Shown piece after piece: positions 1 through 6,593 of a DNA stretch of 7,608 nt. The notes under the pieces are model-generated. The model ran no database searches, was not told where the DNA came from, and worked only from the letters and a program-made list of their open reading frames with translations. The DNA is from Paenibacillus sp. UBA6285. GTDB lineage: Bacteria; Bacillota; Bacilli; Paenibacillales; Paenibacillaceae. How positions within the stretch are numbered: position 1 is the stretch's first letter; each line of letters begins with the position of its first letter. The position numbers and the translations under genes are program-made. The stretch lies in the NCBI GenBank assembly GCA_002438345.1, contig DJUJ01000170.1, positions 11,071 through 18,678 on the forward strand, given 5' to 3'.

Positions 1-1587
1 TTTGTATGTTGTTTGTGTCTCCAGCTTGCTATAATCGTCTGATACTCGAAGCATAAAGCTGGTGTCTTTAATCGAAGCGACCATACTATCCAATACAGTC
101 AACTTTTTGACCGTTGGCATAGCCTCTAATTCTGTAAACATCCCCTGCTCCAGATTTCCGTTCTTTGGTAACAACATGAAATCGCTGCGCTCTATACCCA
201 CCAGTTCTATAACGGCGGAGGTGTCTCCCTTAAAATTGAAATTCAGTATAGAGCAAAAAATACTAGAAAAGGTTAGTCCGGCAACAATCAGTACGATCAT
301 CATATTCTGTTTCATCTGCCTTAATAATGCTTTAAGGCTTAAGCTGATTTGCAGATTCATACGGGATGTTTCAAGTGGAATGTGATTCCGTTTGAAATTG
401 TGCGTATGGATTCCGCTCTGCAGAGCTGCAATCGGAGTAATATTCCGGATTCGCCGACTCGACAAATAGGTAACCAGTAGAACCAGTCCGGAGATGATAA
501 CCAAACTAAGCACCGCACTGACCATTTCAAATGATACAGGCCACAGCAGTCCGATCGAAGATGAAATCATATTCCCTACCAAGGGCATAACTAATCCTGC
601 TATCCCGCCTCCCGGTATGGCTGCGATGATGGAAACCGAGGCGAACTGTAGCAGAAGCGCGTTTTTAATCTGCCATGAGGTATAACCGTTCGCTTTTAAA
701 ACACCAATGTTAGTCAGATTGTCTTCAATATGTCCTAATATTTGAAACCTGATCACAATAAGCGAGATCAGAACCATAATCAGTGCAAATACGATCAAAA
801 TAGCTGCTAAAAGATTAACAAAAACACGGTTCCCTTCGAGTCCGACTTCCGCCCGCATTACTTGAAATTGACTCTTACTTCCTGAGGCAAAAATCCGCTC
901 ACTTAGCATTTTTTCCAGCTTTACATCCTTCGAAGGATCGGTCAAATCTGCGGATAGAAAGCTATACTGAGCTTCTGTCCCAAGACGGTTCTCCAATTGC
1001 TTATACCCTTCATCATTTAGAAAAACTTTTAACGCTCCATTCGTTAATGTCCCTAGAAGCGGCTCCTCAATAAAGCCACCGATGGTATAAGAGAATTGGT
1101 TATTATCGTATACAAAAGAAAAGGTATCACCAAGATCATACCCCGATCCTACATGGAATAAATATGGTAGATAGATCATATTCGGATCGCTAAATTTGAG
1201 CGGGGTCGTTGTTTTGAATACTCCCTTGGTCCGCGGTGTATCCGAGTTAAGAATTATAAAAGCAACAGTAGTGTCCGTTTCTCCGTACTTCATTTTAGCG
1301 TCTGCTAACAGAATCGCTGCTTCAGTCTCACAAGATTCGGTATATGGATAACTATCCACGAGATCTTGATACTCTTTTAGATGTTCATCTTTTGCAAAAT
1401 ATGCGCTTATTTCCGGTGTCTCTAGCTCAGTCATTTTTTCTTGCTGAAAAGAATTGAGCTTCAAACTGACCGTGAGGCCAATGTTCAGCAGCAGCACAGC
1501 TATCATAATCAACACAAAGAGCGTAATCGTTGCACTTTTTCTTTTGCGAATATTGGACCAAGCAAGTTTTCCTATTAAGCTTCTCAT
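1..1587 (-). CDS. FtsX/MacB-type ABC transporter permease, 3' part outside window
   Basis: This is the membrane subunit of an ABC exporter or mechanotransmission transporter, paired with the ATPase just upstream. The frame is open for 529 codons from ATG at 1587 to the left edge with no stop, so the C-terminus is missing. I see TM1 at about residues 18-42, a large external domain at about 43-255, then TM2-TM4 at about 256-280, 312-345 and 355-377. TM4 is followed by basic residues (SSRRIRNITPIAAL). The FtsX signature IGVLKANGYTSWQI lies at 294-307. A new hydrophobic segment at about 428-450 is followed by the start of a second external domain, which implies two tandem FtsX repeats. The large loop after TM1, rather than between late helices, argues against a BceB-type permease. 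The start is 2 nt after the ATPase stop, with a GGGGTGG-like ribosome site inside the ATPase end, so translation is probably coupled. The substrate is unknown. Confidence 0.9.
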   Translation of the reverse strand, partial: MRSLIGKLAWSNIRKRKSATITLFVLIMIAVLLLNIGLTVSLKLNSFQQEKMTELETPEISAYFAKDEHLKEYQDLVDSYPYTESCETEAAILLADAKMKYGETDTTVAFIILNSDTPRTKGVFKTTTPLKFSDPNMIYLPYLFHVGSGYDLGDTFSFVYDNNQFSYTIGGFIEEPLLGTLTNGALKVFLNDEGYKQLENRLGTEAQYSFLSADLTDPSKDVKLEKMLSERIFASGSKSQFQVMRAEVGLEGNRVFVNLLAAILIVFALIMVLISLIVIRFQILGHIEDNLTNIGVLKANGYTSWQIKNALLLQFASVSIIAAIPGGGIAGLVMPLVGNMISSSIGLLWPVSFEMVSAVLSLVIISGLVLLVTYLSSRRIRNITPIAALQSGIHTHNFKRNHIPLETSRMNLQISLSLKALLRQMKQNMMIVLIVAGLTFSSIFCSILNFNFKGDTSAVIELVGIERSDFMLLPKNGNLEQGMFTELEAMPTVKKLTVLDSMVASIKDTSFMLRVSDDYSKLETQTTYK

Positions 1588-1589
1588 CC

Positions 1590-2363
1590 CTACCACCCCA
1601 ATTCGGTTAGAAAGGACTGTAATTGCTGCTGCCGTTCAGGTCCACTATCTTCGCTATAAGGGGAAAGGCGCAAATCTCCAACGATTACTCCATCCTGCAG
1701 ATACAAGATCCGATTACCACGCAGCGCAGTTTTGAGATCATGAGTAACCATAATTATGCTTTGCCCCTGCTTATTCACCTCTGTCAGGACACGCAGTACA
1801 CCTATTCCTGCTGAACTATTTAGCGCTCCTGTTGGCTCATCAGCGAATACCGCCTTTGGACTGTTGATCAGGGCCCGGATAATTCCGGCACGCTGTGCTT
1901 CGCCTCCTGAGATTTGCGCCGGAAACTTGCCCCAAATAGAGTCATCCAGACCTACATCAGAGAGCAGCTTTTTGGCTTTTTCCACGACCCCAGCTCTATC
2001 CTTTTGTACAAGAAAAGCGCTTGATAACACATTGTCGAGGACACTCATCGTATCGAGTAGATGAATCTGTTGAAAAACAAATCCACAATTCTTCCGCCGG
2101 AATACCGCAAGCTGATCATTACTCATTGCCGTAATATCCTGTCCTTCAAACAGAACCTCTCCGAGCGTTGGCTTATCCATTCCCGATATGGCATACAGCA
2201 ATGTTGATTTACCAGATCCTGAGCTGCCCATGATAATCGTGAAATCGCCATGATATAAAGTCAGATCTAGATTTTTTAAAACATGCTGCTGAATCCCCCC
2301 ATCGGAAAAGGTTTTTCCAAGCTTATGGGTCTGCATCAGCACTTTATTATTTACAACGCTCAT
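1590..2363 (-). CDS. ABC transporter ATP-binding protein, MacB/LolD type
   Basis: This cytoplasmic nucleotide-binding subunit powers the FtsX-type permease encoded 2 nt downstream. Numbering from the upstream ATG at 2393, the protein shows Walker A GSSGSGKST (56-64), Q-loop FVFQQ (105-109), signature ISGGEAQRAG (161-170), Walker B AVFADEP (181-187) and switch histidine H218 in VTHDL. The D-loop reads GALN where many ABC proteins have SALD; N is seen in related exporters. I prefer the ATG at 2363 (257 aa, product beginning MSVVNNK) because GGAG lies 8 nt before it, while the ATG at 2393 has no ribosome site. A tail of about 30 residues after the H-loop region ends the protein. Family members export peptides or lipids or give antimicrobial peptide resistance; the actual substrate is not visible here. 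Confidence 0.93.
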   Translation of the reverse strand: MSVVNNKVLMQTHKLGKTFSDGGIQQHVLKNLDLTLYHGDFTIIMGSSGSGKSTLLYAISGMDKPTLGEVLFEGQDITAMSNDQLAVFRRKNCGFVFQQIHLLDTMSVLDNVLSSAFLVQKDRAGVVEKAKKLLSDVGLDDSIWGKFPAQISGGEAQRAGIIRALINSPKAVFADEPTGALNSSAGIGVLRVLTEVNKQGQSIIMVTHDLKTALRGNRILYLQDGVIVGDLRLSPYSEDSGPERQQQLQSFLTELGW

Positions 2364-2371
2364 CTTGAACA

Positions 2372-2375
2372 CTCC
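2372..2375 (-). promoter_or_regulatory. Ribosome binding site that decides the ABC ATPase start
   Basis: On the minus strand, GGAG lies 8 nt before the ATG at 2363. The in-frame ATG codons at 2393 and 2387 have no purine-rich site at a suitable distance, so the shorter product is preferred. This is sequence-based inference. Confidence 0.6.
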
Positions 2376-2478
2376 ATTTACATTCATGCTCATTAAATAC
2401 GCTAATAGAAACTAAAGATCTAAGCGAAATATAATGGCTGCAATCACAAGCTCATTCGCAATTGCAACCTTATCGTAC

Positions 2479-2496
2479 GTTAAATGTTCTTAACAT
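2479..2496. promoter_or_regulatory. Inverted repeat in the kinase-ABC gap, candidate operator
   Basis: The gap of 159 bp between the kinase stop and the preferred ATPase start is far longer than the 2-nt gaps between the other gene pairs. It contains ATGTT-CTT-AACAT (2484-2496) overlapping GTTAA-N6-TTAAC (2479-2494). OmpR-family regulators often bind paired short repeats upstream of ABC genes they control, so this is a candidate site for the adjacent regulator. I found no strong -35/-10 pair for the ABC genes and no terminator hairpin in the gap. The ABC genes could therefore be read through from the regulator operon, have their own promoter, or both. Confidence 0.3.
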
Positions 2497-2522
2497 GTCT
2501 TTGTGCAATCCTTAGCGATTTC

Positions 2523-3797
2523 TTAATTTTGTCCTGCTAATGGAATCAAGAGCTTTACTGTGAATCCATTCTGCCGATTGGAACACACAATGTCGCCCTG
2601 CATTTTTTGCATCATATAACGGGAAATGTACAGGCCTAGACCCGCGCCGTTCTGACTCATGGCCAGACTGCCCCGAAAGAATTTATTGAATATTAAGGGC
2701 AATTCCTCCTCAGAAACACCAGGGCCATAGTCCAAGATATCTACCTCCAGGTAATGATCCCTAATCTCGAATTTAATTTCGATGGGTGTACCGGAGTTGG
2801 CGTATTTATAGGAATTATTCACAACATTATCGATGACCTGTTGTAGCCGCAAGGGGTCCACCGTAATGATACAGTCTGGCACAGACGCGGCTGAAATCCG
2901 TTCATAGAAATTCACATTATTTATAATTTGGGTCAGCAGATGACTATGCTCCTCCGTTAAGCTGACTTTAAGTTCATTCAGTTCCTCCAAGGTCGAATGG
3001 AACATATCTGTGACCAGACGATCAATCTGATCCGCTTTGGAAAATAAGGTGTTCAGCTGTCTGCTTGTCTTCTCATCTCTTGCGCTTAATAACATCAGTT
3101 CCGTGATCGCCTTCAGCGAAGCGACTGGTGTCTTAATATCATGACTGAGACTAGCAACCAGTTCCTTCTTACTCTTATTCGCCAAATATTCGCTGTGCCT
3201 AGCCGCCGCAAGCTCTTCCCTCATCATATCAAAGCTTTCTGTAAAAGCACCAAACAGATGATTACGATCCATCTCTAGCGGCACTTCAAGATCACCTCTC
3301 GCGATATGCTTCGCGAATAACTGCATTTTGCGAAACGGACGAAGAATGGATCTATTCAGGAACCAAATATAGAGGATGCCTAGAATCGTAAGCAAAAGCA
3401 GCATCACAACAGAAACTTGTATGAATTGTTGTTTCATATGTATAAAAATCTTACGGTAATCATTATTAATAATCACTTTACCCACCATCTTATCCTGAAC
3501 AACAACATCGACTAAGGTGTCACGATTGTTGATGGCCTCGTTAATAGTAGTAGAAATCGCATTCTTCGTCTGATATCTAAGAGCTCCCAAGGAATCAATA
3601 ACGGCGAAATCATAAGGACTTTCCTTATACAGTTTCGGATCGAGCTTGTCCCAATTCTGCTCCGTAAGCTTAACAATGGTGTTGATAGCCACTCGATCCG
3701 TTGAGGTTTCCACCTTCAAATTAAATATCAGGAATAGGAGAGTTATACTTGCAGCGAGTATAGTGAGCAGCAGAGCCAATAGCAGTTTCTTAGTCAT
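2523..3797 (-). CDS. Sensor histidine kinase with HAMP domain
   Basis: This membrane-bound kinase would autophosphorylate on a histidine and pass the phosphate to the response regulator encoded just upstream. The 424-aa protein has TM1 at about 4-26, an external sensor region of about 100 residues (27-126), TM2 at about 127-147 and a HAMP linker at about 148-200. The H-box SLSHDIKTP (216-224) places the phospho-accepting residue at H219. The ATPase domain shows the N-box NVVNNSYKYA (324-333), G1 DYGPG (356-360), F-box FNKFFRG (370-376) and G2 GAGLGL (384-389). All catalytic boxes look intact. The sizeable external domain differs from BceS-type intramembrane kinases, which have almost no loop, so it may sense a ligand directly. 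ATG at 3797 is 2 nt after the regulator stop, with GAGG 10 nt before it. Confidence 0.95.
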   Translation of the reverse strand: MTKKLLLALLLTILAASITLLFLIFNLKVETSTDRVAINTIVKLTEQNWDKLDPKLYKESPYDFAVIDSLGALRYQTKNAISTTINEAINNRDTLVDVVVQDKMVGKVIINNDYRKIFIHMKQQFIQVSVVMLLLLTILGILYIWFLNRSILRPFRKMQLFAKHIARGDLEVPLEMDRNHLFGAFTESFDMMREELAAARHSEYLANKSKKELVASLSHDIKTPVASLKAITELMLLSARDEKTSRQLNTLFSKADQIDRLVTDMFHSTLEELNELKVSLTEEHSHLLTQIINNVNFYERISAASVPDCIITVDPLRLQQVIDNVVNNSYKYANSGTPIEIKFEIRDHYLEVDILDYGPGVSEEELPLIFNKFFRGSLAMSQNGAGLGLYISRYMMQKMQGDIVCSNRQNGFTVKLLIPLAGQN

Positions 3798-3799
3798 GG

Positions 3800-4486
3800 T
3801 TATTTATCCTCAAAAGCATATCCGATGCCCCAAACGGTACGGATATACTGTGGGTCGTTAGGATTCTGCTCGATCTTCTCACGAAGATGGCGTATATGTA
3901 CATTTAAAGTGCCGTCTCCCGTAAAAACATCCCCCCATACTCCTGTGAATAACTCCTCTTTGGGGATTACCCGATTTTTATGCTGAATCAAAAACTTAAG
4001 CAATTTATATTCCATCGTTTTCAGCTTGAGAGGTACGCCGTTAAGACTTGCCCTTCTAAGTTCGGGATCAATCTGGATGGGGCCGGATTCAAAAATGGAT
4101 GCCTCGGCGGCTACAACTTCGTTGTTGTACCGTTTAAGCACTGCCTTCACTTTAGCGAGCAGCACTCTCAGGGTATACGGTTTATGAATATAGTCATCTC
4201 CCCCGATATCAAGAGCAATCAATACATCATCCTCACTGGAGCGGGCACTTATGAACAGAATGGGGATTCCAGTCGTCTGACGCAGCTCTTTACATAACTG
4301 GAAGCCGGATTCACCACCTAAATTAATATCAAGGAGTAACATCGACACCTGATGCACACTCAAAAAGCTCCGACAAGCATCGGCGCTTGTAACAAACGCG
4401 GTTTGAACATCAAACAAATTAAAATATTCGCAGGTGGTTTCCGCAAGTTCAGTTTCATCATCAATAATCAAACAATCATATCTCAT
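3800..4486 (-). CDS. OmpR/PhoB-family response regulator
   Basis: This DNA-binding regulator is the likely partner of the histidine kinase encoded 2 nt downstream. The receiver domain (about 1-118) has the acidic pair D9/D10, phospho-acceptor D53 in LLLDINL, switch residue S80 in FISAR, Y99, and the conserved K102 in HKPY. A winged-helix DNA-binding domain occupies about 133-226, with the typical end TVWGIGYAFED. The 228-aa length is normal for the family. The start at 4486 is supported by GGAGAG 6 nt upstream. It is divergent from the serine hydrolase gene across only 68 bp, so it could autoregulate and also affect the hydrolase. Likely targets are the downstream ABC genes, by analogy with Vnc/Bce-like regulator-transporter clusters. 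Direct evidence for those targets is not in the sequence. Confidence 0.95.
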   Translation of the reverse strand: MRYDCLIIDDETELAETTCEYFNLFDVQTAFVTSADACRSFLSVHQVSMLLLDINLGGESGFQLCKELRQTTGIPILFISARSSEDDVLIALDIGGDDYIHKPYTLRVLLAKVKAVLKRYNNEVVAAEASIFESGPIQIDPELRRASLNGVPLKLKTMEYKLLKFLIQHKNRVIPKEELFTGVWGDVFTGDGTLNVHIRHLREKIEQNPNDPQYIRTVWGIGYAFEDK

Positions 4487-4500
4487 GGATTTCTCTCCGC

Positions 4501-4529
4501 TTCAACAGAATTTATTATTATGGTAGAAT
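4501..4529 (+). promoter_or_regulatory. Candidate promoter of the serine hydrolase gene
   Basis: TTCAAC (4501-4506) is separated by 17 nt from TAGAAT (4524-4529). The -10 matches TATAAT at 5 of 6 positions and is preceded by TGG, an extended -10 element that could compensate for the weak -35 (3 of 6). Transcription would start near 4536, leaving a very short leader that begins next to the G run. A promoter for the divergent regulator must lie in the same 68 bp; I see only weak candidates for it on the minus strand. Confidence 0.5.
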
Positions 4530-4539
4530 ATTCCTTTAA

Positions 4540-4548
4540 GGGGGGGGG
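4540..4548 (+). repeat. G9 homopolymer at the hydrolase ribosome binding site
   Basis: Nine consecutive G residues follow TTTAA and end 6 nt before the GTG start at 4555. No other Shine-Dalgarno sequence is present there, so the tract itself (AAGGGGG) must pair with the 16S rRNA tail. Runs of this length are prone to strand slippage, which would alter the spacing to the start codon. The tract also separates the two divergent genes. Base-calling of long G runs is error-prone, so the exact length is uncertain. Confidence 0.7.
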
Positions 4549-4554
4549 TTACCT

Positions 4555-5817
4555 GTGGATAAACAATCCCAGCGTCTGGAGCAATATTTAGATAAATATG
4601 AACAAAGTTGGCCTTTAAGCGGCACAGTATTAATAGCTCAACATGGAGAAATCAAGCTTCATAAAGCGTACGGATATGCGAATCTTGAACATCAGATCCC
4701 GAACACTTTAGATACCAAATTCCGGATCTGGTCGCTTACCAAATCATTCACTGGCATGGCCATCCTGATGCTAAAAGAACAAAAACGTCTGAGACTAGAA
4801 GATCCGATCCTAAAATATCTTCCTCAGCAGCATGAACTAGAGGGGATTACCATCCTTCACCTCCTGGGACATACCTCTGGACTAGTCAACTACACTTCTA
4901 TACCCGAATATAATCAAAAATTAAATAAGCTGAAGCTGACTCCGCTGGAAATGTTACAGCTATTTGTGAGTCAACCGTCTGCATTTATGCCTGGTACTTC
5001 ATTTTCCTATAACAATTCAGGTTATTATTTACTAGGGATGATTATTGAGAAGATTTCAGGTATGACTTTTGAAGATTATATCACTACTTTTATATTACAG
5101 CCTCTGGGTATGGTAAATACAGGAGTTTATAACAATCATCAAATCATTTCAAAATTAGCCTCACCTTATCATTCCTCTTGGGGAGAATACACTCAGGGAG
5201 AATACATAGATATGAGTTCTATCCTGTCTGCTGGTGCGATGTATTCGACGGCTGCCGATCTTTTCCTGTGGAATCAAGCTTTGTACTCCGATCAATTAGT
5301 GTCTCACGACACCTTGGAGATGGCCTTTCATTCAAGTAATCTCAAATATCGATTTGGTTGGTTCTTGGACGAACACTTTGATCGAAAAAGAATGTACCAC
5401 GGCGGTGCATATCGTGGCTTCCGAAGTGAACTACACAGATACCCGGAGGATAAGGCGACTGTCATCATGTTGACTAATTATGATTGTGTCCCAGTGACTA
5501 AGCTAACGGATTCACTAGCAGGATTAGTATTTGGTGAACCCACGGAGGTTCCGATATCCCCACCAGCCTTCCCTCTTGATGACAGTATTTATGATGCATA
5601 CATGGGAACCTATGAGGGATATGGCTGCAAAGCGAGCGTGGAGCGTAATGGCCAGAATTATTATTTCGTGTGGAATGATGTAGAGGTTACACCGTTTTAT
5701 CCAATCTCCGAAACAAAATTCCATCATACTAAACATGAATCAGAATATGAATTTAAATGGAATACTCAGGGCGAGCTTTCCTTTCTGGGGATGCATAAAA
5801 AACAAGACAAGTCTTAA
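4555..5817 (+). CDS. Serine hydrolase, beta-lactamase/PBP-like family
   Basis: A 420-aa member of the class C beta-lactamase-like fold, a family that includes esterases, D-peptidases and low-molecular-weight penicillin-binding proteins. The nucleophile motif SLTK gives S60 and K63. The second motif YNN is at 152-154, and the third, HGG (282-284), takes the place of KTG, as in many esterase/peptidase members. Residues from about 337 form a separate C-terminal domain (YMGTYEGYG...) resembling the beta-rich tail domain common in this family. Unlike most relatives it has no signal peptide or membrane anchor: an in-frame stop at 4537 leaves GTG at 4555 as the only reasonable start. A cytoplasmic role is therefore likely. 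The substrate is unknown. It is divergent from the two-component genes, convergent with the small membrane protein gene, and ends in a terminator hairpin that includes its stop codon. Confidence 0.92.
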   Translation: MDKQSQRLEQYLDKYEQSWPLSGTVLIAQHGEIKLHKAYGYANLEHQIPNTLDTKFRIWSLTKSFTGMAILMLKEQKRLRLEDPILKYLPQQHELEGITILHLLGHTSGLVNYTSIPEYNQKLNKLKLTPLEMLQLFVSQPSAFMPGTSFSYNNSGYYLLGMIIEKISGMTFEDYITTFILQPLGMVNTGVYNNHQIISKLASPYHSSWGEYTQGEYIDMSSILSAGAMYSTAADLFLWNQALYSDQLVSHDTLEMAFHSSNLKYRFGWFLDEHFDRKRMYHGGAYRGFRSELHRYPEDKATVIMLTNYDCVPVTKLTDSLAGLVFGEPTEVPISPPAFPLDDSIYDAYMGTYEGYGCKASVERNGQNYYFVWNDVEVTPFYPISETKFHHTKHESEYEFKWNTQGELSFLGMHKKQDKS

Positions 5818-5838
5818 ATAGACCTGTCTTGCTTTTTT
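5797..5838. terminator. Bidirectional intrinsic terminator
   Basis: A hairpin pairs 5803-5814 with 5820-5831 (CAAGACAAGTCT against AGACCTGTCTTG, one A-C mismatch) around a TAAAT loop. The hydrolase stop codon lies in the loop. T6 follows on the plus strand (5833-5838) and A6 precedes (5797-5802), which reads as T6 on the minus strand. It can therefore end both the hydrolase transcript and that of the convergent gene, whose stop is at 5876. Confidence 0.9.
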
Positions 5839-5875
5839 GGTTTAAAAGTAATAAAGACTCAAGTTCGTGTTTACG

Positions 5876-6235
5876 CTAGGCCTTGGCTATAATGATAAAC
5901 TCAGTGAGAAGCACAAGTAAGGCAGTAGTTACACCAAGTGAATTAATTACAGTTAAGGCATCTGGGTAACTCTCTTTCCTAAATTGTGAGAATAAAGACA
6001 CCATCCATAATACACTGAAGAATAACGCGACCATTCCGGAAATAGCCTCACTATCCACTTTTCTACTCCGCATAAATAATCCTACAAGGCCAGCGACTGT
6101 AAAAATCATATATATAACAAGCTCTATGGATGTGATGACAATCGCCTCGCCTGCAGAGAACAAATGCATTAACAAGTATTGGATACCTAAACAAATAAAC
6201 ACTAGCTGGTTAAAAGAAACTTTGTTCACTCTCAT
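5876..6235 (-). CDS. Small four-helix membrane protein of unknown function
   Basis: I do not recognise this 119-aa protein. It is strongly hydrophobic with four likely membrane helices at about 9-26, 31-55, 63-83 and 93-117. A basic, charged cytoplasm-type turn (MRSRKVDSE, 55-63) lies between helices 2 and 3, and a loop with FRKESYPD (85-92) between helices 3 and 4. No catalytic or ligand motif is evident. The ATG at 6235 is well supported by AAGGAG 7 nt upstream. It follows the second ABC module on the same strand after a gap of at least 105 bp, so it may be independently transcribed. An isolated TATAAT (minus strand, 6288-6293) could be its -10, but no good -35 accompanies it. The convergent terminator at 5797-5838 would end its message. 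Confidence 0.8.
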   Translation of the reverse strand: MRVNKVSFNQLVFICLGIQYLLMHLFSAGEAIVITSIELVIYMIFTVAGLVGLFMRSRKVDSEAISGMVALFFSVLWMVSLFSQFRKESYPDALTVINSLGVTTALLVLLTEFIIIAKA

Positions 6236-6340
6236 AGCATAGCTCCTTCAATATATAAGTAAACTACTGCAAAAAGATAACGCTTACATTATATCAAGGA
6301 TTTAAAAAATCTACTGTGACTTTCAATACTCTTCCGAGGA
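6236..6340. other. Intergenic stretch with a candidate -10 element
   Basis: No gene was found here. On the minus strand TATAAT occurs at 6288-6293, about 52 bp before the small membrane protein start, without a convincing -35 at 16-18 bp. A short GATTT-AAA-AAATC repeat lies near 6299-6311. No clear terminator hairpin was seen for the ABC module that ends upstream, so read-through into the small membrane protein gene remains possible. Confidence 0.35.
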
Positions 6341-6478
6341 TTATGACGATATTATCCCTTTGTCATTGACCCCATCCATCTTCTCCGTTGTCTCTTCTTT
6401 GCGTACCACCGTGTTAATCGTTGCAGAATATACTAATCCAGTTTTGCTACCGCGACATATACTGAGACTATCCTCATC
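6341..6478 (-). other. Open frame continuing the mini-protein after a +1 shift, possible frameshifted 3' half
   Basis: Relative to the mini-protein at 6474-6575, the next frame is open for 45 codons and then ends in TAA at 6341. It has no start codon or ribosome site near its beginning. Skipping one base within the AAATGGGA stretch (about 6477-6484) would join the two parts into a 77-residue protein with an N-terminal membrane helix and a hydrophilic tail (reading VVRKEETTEK in its middle). A natural frameshift mutation, a sequencing error in GGG or AAA, or chance are all possible. An open run this long could occur by chance, so confidence is low. Confidence 0.35.
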
Positions 6479-6575
6479 CCATTTCTATACCAACAAAAAG
6501 AACAATAAAAACTACAATAGCTATCAACGCACCTACAATAACGATTGTTTTGGTTGATCTTGCGCTTCTATCCAT
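6474..6575 (-). CDS. 33-aa single-helix membrane mini-protein after ABC permease
   Basis: A short gene begins with ATG at 6575, preceded by an excellent AGGAGG site 7 nt upstream, and starts 18 nt after the permease stop. The product begins MDRSARSTKT, a basic cytoplasmic-type segment, followed by one hydrophobic helix (about 10-30, rich in I, V, F and L), then GIEMG and TGA at 6474. The ribosome site and tight spacing make translation likely and place it in the ABC operon. It could be a small transporter accessory subunit, or the N-terminal anchor of a longer protein cut by a frameshift, since the next frame stays open to 6341. I do not recognise a family. Confidence 0.6.
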   Translation of the reverse strand: MDRSARSTKTIVIVGALIAIVVFIVLFVGIEMG

Positions 6576-6593
6576 TACAATTCCTCCTCGTAT

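Noticed and set aside
62..685. Plus-strand open frames inside the permease region
   Set aside because: They lie opposite a continuous 529-codon permease frame with clear FtsX features and have no ribosome sites or recognisable motifs.
2428..2433. TATATT on the minus strand as -10 for the ABC genes
   Set aside because: The sequence 16-18 bp upstream has no resemblance to TTGACA, so it was not annotated as a promoter.
2430..2435. Perfect TATAAT on the plus strand in the kinase-ABC gap
   Set aside because: It would drive transcription antisense into the kinase gene, there is no matching -35, and no plus-strand gene follows.
2439..2510. Three copies of a TGCAA(T/C)C-like heptamer in the kinase-ABC gap
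   Set aside because: The copies start at 2439, 2463 and 2504, so the spacing is irregular, and such short words are expected by chance.
4352..4591. Plus-strand open frame crossing the divergent promoter region
   Set aside because: It is antisense to the regulator start and out of frame with the hydrolase; its product has no recognisable features. Only its internal ATG at 4520 is of interest, in relation to the G run.
6360..6557. Plus-strand 65-codon frame after the small membrane protein gene
   Set aside because: It has no ribosome site and is antisense to the better supported minus-strand mini-protein with its AGGAGG site.
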